A stretch of DNA of 20,271 nt, from NCBI GenBank assembly GCA_937892635.1, contig CALBKB010000029.1:1-20271 (forward strand), given 5' to 3'. Positions 14,914 to 20,271 of this stretch are shown here, piece after piece; position 1 is the first letter of the stretch; the number at the start of each line of letters is the position of its first letter. The DNA is from an uncultured Clostridia bacterium. Lineage in GTDB: Bacteria > Bacillota > Clostridia > Oscillospirales > UMGS1783. The position numbers were made by a program, and so were the translations under genes. Below the pieces are notes generated by a model. The model did not search any database and had not been told where the DNA came from. It was given only the letters and a program-made list of their open reading frames with translations.

Positions 14914-14943
14914 TTTATAGATTCTATAAAAATATTATCACAA
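14914..14943 (-). promoter_or_regulatory. Tentative copZ-like gene promoter overlapped by a palindromic operator
   Basis: Minus strand TTGTGA (14938-14943), 18-bp spacer, TATAAA (14914-14919). The -10 box is one arm of the palindrome TTTATAGA-T-TCTATAAA (14914-14930), which contains a 7-1-7 inverted repeat with some likeness to Fur/PerR-family boxes. Repressor identity is not known. Confidence 0.5.
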
Positions 14944-14949
14944 AAAGTG

Positions 14950-14978
14950 TTGACCTGCAATCGCTTTTTTGTTAAAAT
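14950..14978 (+). promoter_or_regulatory. Promoter of the tRNA-Thr gene
   Basis: Plus strand TTGACC (14950-14955), 17-bp spacer, TAAAAT (14973-14978), 15 bp before the tRNA 5' end. It is divergent from the copZ-like promoter a few bases away. Confidence 0.8.
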
Positions 14979-14993
14979 AAATACACATTTGAT

Positions 14994-15068
14994 GCTGGTG
15001 TGGCTCAATGGCAGAGCAGCTCATTCGTAATGAGCAGGTTGCAGGTTCGATTCCCGTCACCAGCTCCA
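14994..15068 (+). tRNA. tRNA-Thr (anticodon CGT)
   Basis: Acceptor stem GCTGGTG/CACCAGC, D-arm GCTC...GAGC, anticodon stem GCTCA/TGAGC with loop TTCGTAA (anticodon CGT, reading ACG), T-loop TTCGATT, and encoded CCA end (15066-15068). The T-stem GCAGG/CCCGT has an A-C mismatch and a G-U pair, a slight weakness. Identity comes from the anticodon. It has its own promoter and a palindromic terminator. Confidence 0.95.
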
Positions 15069-15105
15069 ACAAAAGGGAGTACCCAATTGGGTACTCCCTT
15101 TTGTT
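15068..15105. terminator. 38-bp perfect palindrome, terminator of the tRNA (and possibly of mutS2)
   Basis: AACAAAAGGGAGTACCCAA (15068-15086) is followed directly by its exact reverse complement (15087-15105). The GC-rich stem ends in CCCTTTTGTT on both strands, so it can stop transcription both from the tRNA and from the convergent mutS2 operon. It begins at the last base of the tRNA CCA. Confidence 0.85.
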
Positions 15106-15118
15106 ATAGTTTGAGTAA

Positions 15119-15260
15119 GGGAAGCGAACACGAGCCGTAGGCTCGTCGTTGGTTGAGGCAGCCGAAGCGCAAAGCGATTGGGTCTGCCGTGTCGCGAGCC
15201 CGAACGCTGAACCGCTCACCGCCAAGGGCGGTCGGTGAAGCGGAGCGCGCAGCGCTTCCC
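15119..15260. repeat. Structured non-coding element bounded by 8-bp inverted repeats
   Basis: GGGAAGCG (15119-15126) is inverted by CGCTTCCC (15253-15260). Between them are several hairpins: ACGAGCC-GTA-GGCTCGT, GGCAG...CTGCC enclosing CGC-AAA-GCG, and a long one built from CCGC, CACC and their complements around CCAAGG. No credible coding frame is present. It could be a small interspersed repeat (REP- or MITE-like) or the structured 3' end of the mutS2 transcript. I do not recognise a named family. Confidence 0.5.
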
Positions 15261-15269
15261 GTCATCCTT

Positions 15270-17633
15270 TTACCGCTTGAGTTCCACCACCGTAACGCCG
15301 CTGTCGCCTTCTCCGTACTTGCCCAGGCGCATATTGGCCACGTTGGGGTGCAGGCGCAGGATATCCCAGACGGCGGCGCGCAGGGCGCCGGTGCCCTTGC
15401 CGTGGACGATGGTGACGCTGGGGATACCGGTCATGACGGCACGGTCGATGAACTGAACCACTTCGGGCTCCATCTCGGCCACCGTCATGCCCAATACCTG
15501 AATCTCACTGCCCACGCCGCGCTCGCTCTTGACCGAGGACATGGTGGGCATATAGGGCTTCTTCTCTTTGGGCGGCTTGATGAGGCGGACGGTGTCGAGT
15601 GTGACGTCAAAACTCATGGAGCCTGTGCTGACGCGAAGTTTGCCCTTTTTATCGGGCAGGGTGACCACCTTAGCGGCGCGGGCCACGCCCACCACCTCGA
15701 CGGTGTCACCGATTTTGAGGGGACGGGGCAATTCGTATTCGGTCTTCTGCTCACGAACGGGATCGATCTCATCGTCCAGTTCCTTGAGTGCGGCGCGCGT
15801 TTTATTCTTAAATTCGCCGACCTTTTGCTTGAAATCGGCGCGTTCTTTCTGTTTAATCAGGTCTTCCAGTTCGGCAATCACCGTGTCGATACGGCTACGC
15901 GCCGAGGATACTACGCGTTTCCCCTCGCCTCTTGCCTGTTCATAGTCGCGGTTGAGTTTTTCTTCCATCTCCCGCGCCTTGGCCTGCGCACGGGCGTTGG
16001 CTTCCTTGGCTTCACGCAGAGCCGCCTCGGCGGCGTCGCGCATCTTCTCGGTCTGCTGACGGTCGCGGTCGATACGGGCGAGCAGATCCTCAAAGGCGAT
16101 ATCGTCGGCGCTCAGATGGGTGGCCGCCGATTCAATGATAGCAGGCGAAAGCCCGAGTTTTTCCGAGATGGCAAAGGCGTTGGACCGCCCCGGCATGCCG
16201 GTGATCAGACGATAGGTGGGGCGCAGCGTGGTGACGTCAAATTCGCAGGAGGCGTTTTTGACGCCTGCCGTTTGCAGGGCATAGACTTTGAGTTCGGGGT
16301 AATGGGTGGTGCACAAAATGCGGGCACCCTTTTGACGGATATGCTCCAAAATGGCCACCGACAAGGCCGCGCCCTCGACCGGGTCTGTGCCGGCGCACAG
16401 TTCGTCAAACAGGCACAGCGAGCGGGCGGTCACACGATCGAGGATGGCGATGATATTGGTCATATGGCCGCTGAAGGTGGAAAGCGACTGCTCGATCGAC
16501 TGCTCATCACCCACGTCACCGAAGATGCGGTCAAACACGCAGGCTTTTGACCCGTCGGCCACCGGAATAAGCAATCCGGCCGAAGCCATGCAGCTGAGCA
16601 GTCCCAACGTTTTAAGCGAAACGGTTTTGCCGCCGGTGTTAGGGCCGGTGATGACGAGCGTATCATACGTCTCGCCCAGCGCGATATCAACCGCCACCAC
16701 ACGGTCGGGGGCGATGAGGGGATGGCGGGCACGGCGCAGTTCGACGACGCCCTGCTCGTTGAGGGCGGGTTTGGAGCCGCGCACAGCCACGGCATATTTG
16801 GCCTTGGCAAAGGTAAAATCAAAGAAGGTGAGCAGGTCATAGTCCTCTTCCAGCATCTCGTACTCCGCGGCGGCAAGCAGCGACAGTTCCTGCAAAATGC
16901 GCTCGATTTCCGCCTTTTCCTTGCCTTCGAGCAGGCGGATCTCATTGTTGGCCTCGACCACCGCCGACGGCTCGATAAAGAGGGTTTGACCCGACGCCGA
17001 CACGTCGTGCACCAAACCGCTGACCTCATTTTTATGCTCGGCCTTGACCGGCACGACAAAGCGGCCCGAGCGCTGGGTGATGACGGGGTCTTGCAAGGCC
17101 TTTTGGTATTTGTTGGAGTGAATGAGTTTATTCAGGACGTCGCGCACCTTGGTCGCGGCGTTTTGGATCTTACGGCGAATGGCATACAGCTCGTCCGACG
17201 CCGTATCCAACACCTCGCCCTCGGCGGTGAAGGCGCGGCGGATGCGCTCCTCCAGCACCTTGTCGGTACGCAGGCGCTCCCAATAATCGTCCAGCACCGT
17301 CGCCTCGTCGCCGCGGTAGGCACGCAGACGGCGGGCGGCGTCGAGCACACGGGCGACGCTATACAGCTCCTGCGCCGAGAGCAGCCCCGATACGCGGATG
17401 CGCTTAAAGGTATCGGTCATGTCGGGCAGATTCGTCATGACGAAGGTGCCCTTGAGCTGATACAGATGCAAGGCCGCCTCGGTGTAATCGAGCCATTCCT
17501 GCGCCGTTTGGATATCGTCGGTGGGACACAATTGACGGCAACGCAAACGGCCGCCTTCGGTCTCGGCGTGTTGCGAGAGGCGGTCGGTAATCTTATCGAA
17601 TTCGAGCAGTCTGAGACTTTTTTCGTCGGTCAT
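15270..17633 (-). CDS. mutS2: MutS2 ATPase/endonuclease with Smr domain
   Basis: 787 aa, usual length for MutS2. ATG at 17633 is preceded by TGAGGT, which overlaps the recO stop 7 nt upstream. The N-terminus LRLLEFDKITDRL is typical. The core and clamp regions follow (RRKIQNAATKVRDVLNKLI, RFVVPVKAEHKNEVSGLVHD). The MutS-type ATPase has Walker A GPNTGGKT (330-337), the segment DEQSIEQSLSTFSGHM and Walker B LFDELCAGTDP. A coiled-coil rich in Ala/Glu/Lys (about 505-610) precedes a KOW-like stretch (GDTVEVVGVARAAKV) and the C-terminal Smr domain with HGKGTGALR, its nuclease signature. MutS2 proteins suppress recombination and, in Bacillus, also act in rescue of collided ribosomes. It is the last gene of the phoH-to-mutS2 block. 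Confidence 0.96.
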   Translation of the reverse strand: MTDEKSLRLLEFDKITDRLSQHAETEGGRLRCRQLCPTDDIQTAQEWLDYTEAALHLYQLKGTFVMTNLPDMTDTFKRIRVSGLLSAQELYSVARVLDAARRLRAYRGDEATVLDDYWERLRTDKVLEERIRRAFTAEGEVLDTASDELYAIRRKIQNAATKVRDVLNKLIHSNKYQKALQDPVITQRSGRFVVPVKAEHKNEVSGLVHDVSASGQTLFIEPSAVVEANNEIRLLEGKEKAEIERILQELSLLAAAEYEMLEEDYDLLTFFDFTFAKAKYAVAVRGSKPALNEQGVVELRRARHPLIAPDRVVAVDIALGETYDTLVITGPNTGGKTVSLKTLGLLSCMASAGLLIPVADGSKACVFDRIFGDVGDEQSIEQSLSTFSGHMTNIIAILDRVTARSLCLFDELCAGTDPVEGAALSVAILEHIRQKGARILCTTHYPELKVYALQTAGVKNASCEFDVTTLRPTYRLITGMPGRSNAFAISEKLGLSPAIIESAATHLSADDIAFEDLLARIDRDRQQTEKMRDAAEAALREAKEANARAQAKAREMEEKLNRDYEQARGEGKRVVSSARSRIDTVIAELEDLIKQKERADFKQKVGEFKNKTRAALKELDDEIDPVREQKTEYELPRPLKIGDTVEVVGVARAAKVVTLPDKKGKLRVSTGSMSFDVTLDTVRLIKPPKEKKPYMPTMSSVKSERGVGSEIQVLGMTVAEMEPEVVQFIDRAVMTGIPSVTIVHGKGTGALRAAVWDILRLHPNVANMRLGKYGEGDSGVTVVELKR

Positions 17634-17640
17634 ATGTACC

Positions 17641-18342
17641 TCAAAGCAATGTTTTTAGAAAGTCGAGCGTTTTGGGACGCAAGTCGGTCTGTGCCAGCAG
17701 ATAGCGTTCCGAAAAACCGGCCAACTCCGCCTGCGTTTCGGGCGAGGCGGCAAAGGAGAAGATGCGCTCGACGGGCAAACGAAAGATTTCGCGCAACCTG
17801 TCCAGTGCCGTTTGTGAAAGAGGATATACCGCCTCTCCGCTCGCTACGGCCTGTCCCTGCACCAGATCAACGCCGACGGCCTGCGTATCGTCAAGATCGG
17901 GCATATAGCCTTCGCAGGCGGCGACCCGCAGTTCATAGACGCATTTGCACAGTGCGGGAGCCAGTTTGAGTTTGGCGAGGGCGTACAGGCAGTTGAGCAA
18001 GACGCGCAAGAGTTCCTCGTTGGGCTCGCCTTCCTGAGCGACGGCATCGGCAATCTCGGCCATATATTGGGCGCAGGCTAAGGCCGTGACGTCGTTTCTC
18101 AATTCAAAAAAGAGCTCCTTGATATCGGCCGAGTCGACCACGTAGCGGTCGGCGTTTTTGAAGAGGACAAACGAGGCATAGCAAAACTGCCCCGATGCCG
18201 CGCACAGAGCGCTTTTGAGCGAGCCGGCGCCGCGGGCTACCGCGGCCAGCCGTCCCTGCTCACGAGTGAGCAGCAGGAGCAGTTTGCTGTTTTTTCCGTT
18301 GTCGTAGGCGCGAAGGACGATCGCGTCAGTTTTTATGTGCAT
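17641..18342 (-). CDS. recO: DNA repair protein RecO
   Basis: 233 aa from ATG 18342 (MHIKTDAIVLRAYDNGKNSKLLLLLT), the normal RecO beginning; a longer open frame to 18417 only adds shifted yqzL sequence. The N-terminal OB fold contains LLLLLTREQGRLAAVARGAGSLKS, followed by the helical domain (ALCKCVYELRVAACEGYMPDLDD). The zinc-binding Cys set of some RecO proteins is not seen where expected. RecO loads RecA with RecR in the RecFOR pathway. The ribosome site (GGAAAG) lies inside yqzL, whose end overlaps this gene by 17 bp. Confidence 0.92.
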   Translation of the reverse strand: MHIKTDAIVLRAYDNGKNSKLLLLLTREQGRLAAVARGAGSLKSALCAASGQFCYASFVLFKNADRYVVDSADIKELFFELRNDVTALACAQYMAEIADAVAQEGEPNEELLRVLLNCLYALAKLKLAPALCKCVYELRVAACEGYMPDLDDTQAVGVDLVQGQAVASGEAVYPLSQTALDRLREIFRLPVERIFSFAASPETQAELAGFSERYLLAQTDLRPKTLDFLKTLL

Positions 18343-18442
18343 CTTTCCCGCTTTCCGACCGCTTGCGCTCGGCCTGCTTATAGGCCAAGTAATCGTTGAC
18401 GCGGCCGCTTTTTTCAAACTGTTTCCATAAGTCTTTTTCCAT
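18326..18442 (-). CDS. yqzL: YqzL-family small protein between era and recO
   Basis: 38 aa from ATG 18442, with GAGGTGA 6 nt upstream. The sequence begins MEKDLWKQFEKSGRVNDYLAYKQ and ends with a charged tail (SESGKDAHKN). The W..FE.(S/T)G...DYL.YK pattern and the position between era and recO match YqzL-like proteins of Bacillota, whose function is unknown. It overlaps recO by 17 bp in another frame and lies 54 bp after era. Short length and absence of known function limit confidence, but the ribosome site and synteny are good. Confidence 0.8.
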   Translation of the reverse strand: MEKDLWKQFEKSGRVNDYLAYKQAERKRSESGKDAHKN

Positions 18443-18496
18443 GATTCTCACCTCGCCCTTAGTGTGGGCAAAAGGGCTGAAAAAAGACAAGGTAAA

Positions 18497-19393
18497 TTAT
18501 TCTAAGCCAAAGCCCAGCGAACGCAGGGCGCGGGGGTCGTTGCGCCAATCGTCGCGCACCTTGACCCAGGTTTGCAGATTCACTTTGTAGCCGAAATAGG
18601 CCTCGATCTCCTTGCGCGAGGCCGAGGCGACGGCCTTGAGCTTTTCGCCGCCCTTGCCGATGATGATGGCCTTATGCGAATCCTTTTCGCAGATGATGTT
18701 GGCGTCGATATCGATGACGTCGTTATCCCGCTGTGCCATACGATACACCTCAACGGCAATGCCGTGGGGCACCTCTTCCGAGAGGGAGAGCAAGAGTTTT
18801 TCCCGAATGATCTCGGCGCAATACTCGCCGTCGGGCGTTTCGGTGGTCATATCGGGCGGATAATAGGCAATACCCTCAGGGATAAGCTTCCACAGTTCCT
18901 GTTCCAGGATGGACAACCCTTTTTTGTTGCGCGCGCTCATGGGCACGACGGCGTCAAAGCTATGCAGGGCCGAGAAGGCGGCGATGGTCTGCATGATGCG
19001 GGGCTTGTCCTTAACGGTATCGACCTTATTGATAACGAGAATACTCTTTTGGTTGGCGGCTTGGATCCCCTTGATGATCTTCTCTTCCAAGGGGGAGACG
19101 CCTTTTTTGACGGTGGTGACCAAAATGACCACGTCGGTATCGGCCGTGGCCTCGCCCGCCGTTTTGTTCATGGTTTGTCCCAGCGCGTTGTGGGGGGCGT
19201 GGACGCCGGGGGTATCAATAAAAACGACCTGGCGCTCACCCTCGGTGCGGATGCCGACCACCTTGCCGCGGGTGGTTTGGGCACGCGGCGAGACGATGGC
19301 CAATTTTTCGCCCATGAGGGCGTTGAGCAGCGTCGATTTGCCAACGTTGGGCAAGCCGGCGATGGACACGAAGCCCGAATACTTAATCTCCAC
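18497..19393 (-). CDS. era: GTPase Era, 30S ribosome maturation factor
   Basis: 298 aa, ATG at 19393. GTPase motifs: G1 GLPNVGKST (13-21), G2 TTRGK, G3 DTPG, G4 NKVD, G5 SAR. The C-terminal KH domain follows (ANIICEKDSHKAIIIGKGGEKLK), which binds the 3' end of 16S rRNA. Full family length. Its start overlaps the end of ybeY by 11 bp, so the two are translationally linked; both act on 16S rRNA processing and 30S assembly. Confidence 0.98.
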   Translation of the reverse strand: MEIKYSGFVSIAGLPNVGKSTLLNALMGEKLAIVSPRAQTTRGKVVGIRTEGERQVVFIDTPGVHAPHNALGQTMNKTAGEATADTDVVILVTTVKKGVSPLEEKIIKGIQAANQKSILVINKVDTVKDKPRIMQTIAAFSALHSFDAVVPMSARNKKGLSILEQELWKLIPEGIAYYPPDMTTETPDGEYCAEIIREKLLLSLSEEVPHGIAVEVYRMAQRDNDVIDIDANIICEKDSHKAIIIGKGGEKLKAVASASRKEIEAYFGYKVNLQTWVKVRDDWRNDPRALRSLGFGLE

Positions 19394-19853
19394 GGACGAC
19401 CTCCAGCCCCATGCGGCGCATGACCTGGGTCTGTTTTTGGCGCATAATCTTCTCGTCGGCCTCGCTGTCGACGTGGTCGTAGCCGAGCAAATGCAATATG
19501 CTGTGGCAGGTCAGGTAGGCCAGCTCCCGATCGAAGGAGTGACCGAAGGTATCGGCCTGTTCCTTGGCGCGGCGGGCGCAGAGCACCACGTCGCCCAGCC
19601 AGACTACGCCCGAATCGGGATCGACGGTGCCGTCGGGAAAGGAGAGCACGTCGGTTACGGCGTCGACATCGCGGTAGGTGGCGTTGAGGGCGCGGATCTT
19701 GGCCTCGTCGACCACGGCCACCGACACCTCACAGCTACGCTCAAATTCTTCCAGCAGCAGCGTTTCCTTAATTGCCTCGCGAATAACCTTCTTTTGCTCG
19801 GCCCCGATGGGCATATCCTTTTGTTCGTTGACAAATCCTGCCGTAATCTTCAT
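19383..19853 (-). CDS. ybeY: Endoribonuclease YbeY (rRNA maturation)
   Basis: 156 aa, ATG at 19853 directly after the phoH stop; AAGGG about 8 nt upstream. The zinc-binding signature H-x3-H-x5-H is present in CHSILHLLGYDHVD. Upstream segments SVAVVDEAKIRALNATYRDVDAVTDVLSFP are typical of the family. YbeY processes the 16S rRNA 3' end and acts in 70S quality control. The gene order phoH-ybeY-era is conserved in Bacillota. Confidence 0.97.
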   Translation of the reverse strand: MKITAGFVNEQKDMPIGAEQKKVIREAIKETLLLEEFERSCEVSVAVVDEAKIRALNATYRDVDAVTDVLSFPDGTVDPDSGVVWLGDVVLCARRAKEQADTFGHSFDRELAYLTCHSILHLLGYDHVDSEADEKIMRQKQTQVMRRMGLEVVRGD

Positions 19854-20271
19854 TTATTTTCCCTTTCTTGCCTTGGCTTTTTCGTATTTCTCGTAGGCGT
19901 CGATGATCTGCTGGACCAGCGGATGACGCACCACGTCTTTACTGCTCAAATGCCGCACGGCGATACCCTCCAGCCCCGAGAGCACCTTGACCGCCTCGGT
20001 AAGCCCCGAACAGGTCGAGCGGGGCAGGTCGGTCTGGGTACTGTCACCGGTGATGACCACCTTGGAGTTAAAACCGAAACGGGTGACGAACATCTTCATT
20101 TGTTCGGGGGTGGTGTTCTGCGCCTCGTCGAGAATAATAAAACTGTCGTCGAGGGTACGCCCGCGCATATAAGCCAGCGGCGCCACCTCAATGGCACCCT
20201 TTTCCAGATAGCGGCGATAATTTTCACCGCCCAGCATTTCCATAAGCGCATCGTTTAAGGGGCGCAGATAG
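19854..20271 (-). CDS. phoH: PhoH-like ATPase (C-terminal part; 5' end outside window)
   Basis: 139 visible codons ending at TAA 19854; no start in the window. The visible part opens YLRPLNDALMEMLGGENYRRYLEKG and contains APLAYMRGRTLDDSFIILDEAQNTTPEQMKMF, with the Walker B-like ILDEAQN. It is followed by GFNSKVVITGDSTQTDLP, a helicase-like motif, and the usual LSSKDVVRHPLVQQIIDAY end. The P-loop half lies beyond the right edge. PhoH proteins are RNA-associated ATPases of unclear role that accompany YbeY. Confidence 0.95.
   Translation of the reverse strand, partial: YLRPLNDALMEMLGGENYRRYLEKGAIEVAPLAYMRGRTLDDSFIILDEAQNTTPEQMKMFVTRFGFNSKVVITGDSTQTDLPRSTCSGLTEAVKVLSGLEGIAVRHLSSKDVVRHPLVQQIIDAYEKYEKAKARKGK

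Noticed and set aside
14938..15225. 95-aa minus-strand frame with LVTGIEPATCSLR
   Set aside because: It is the antisense of the tRNA-Thr gene and its terminator, a well-known kind of spurious prediction; no ribosome site.
18909..20258. 449-aa plus-strand frame across era, ybeY and phoH
   Set aside because: It crosses three well-supported minus-strand genes and shows no recognisable domain.
1..20271. CRISPR array, prophage, insertion sequence or toxin-antitoxin pair
   Set aside because: No regularly spaced repeats, transposase, integrase, phage structural genes or paired small toxin genes were seen on either strand.

Overview
The window looks like a chromosomal segment of an anaerobic, low-oxygen-adapted member of the Clostridia (Bacillota). 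The grounds are an [FeFe]-hydrogenase maturation operon (hydE, hydG, hydF plus a TM1266-type regulator), a phoH-ybeY-era-yqzL-recO housekeeping block with mutS2 attached, strong GGAGG-type ribosome binding sites, sigma-A-like promoters with extended -10 boxes (TGGTATAAT), and intrinsic terminators between units. GC looks moderate to high by eye (mid-50s percent, not computed). Placement below class level (for example Oscillospirales or Christensenellales) would be a guess. I see no transposase, integrase, prophage gene or CRISPR array.

Layout. (1) 1-4350, minus strand: a three-gene operon for exported carbohydrate-related proteins. It encodes a lipoprotein that is a truncated GH2-like protein, a full-length GH2-like protein with an altered nucleophile region, and a secreted CBM9/DOMON-like protein that runs off the left edge. 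(2) 4351-7996, minus strand: an operon of overlapping genes for a lysylphosphatidylglycerol-synthase-type membrane protein, a GT4 glycosyltransferase, TtcA-like tRNA thiolase, then tspO behind a 13-bp hairpin that holds its start codon. (3) 8030-8945, plus strand: mrp, transcribed divergently. (4) 8944-10637: degV (minus) and a membrane-anchored XRE regulator (plus), diverging around a cluster of TCTAC/GTAGA repeats that looks like an operator array. (5) 10626-14683, minus strand: TM1266-like regulator, hydE, hydG, hydF, behind a consensus promoter and a leader with overlapping terminator and antiterminator helices. (6) 14687-15105: a small CopZ-like metal-binding protein with a palindromic operator, divergent from a tRNA-Thr(CGT) gene that ends in a 38-bp perfect palindrome. 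(7) 15119-15260: a non-coding, highly structured element. (8) 15270-20271, minus strand: phoH (partial)-ybeY-era-yqzL-recO-mutS2.

How they work together. The hyd genes build the H-cluster, but no hydrogenase structural gene is in the window, so they must act on an enzyme encoded elsewhere. The LPG-synthase-type protein and GT4 enzyme probably act together at the membrane, likely on glycolipid. The phoH-to-mutS2 block covers ribosome maturation (YbeY, Era) and DNA repair (RecO, MutS2). Of the non-coding signals, the hyd leader attenuator, the degV/XRE repeat cluster and the tspO start-codon hairpin deserve most attention. All functional assignments rest on motif recognition by eye; no database search was run.
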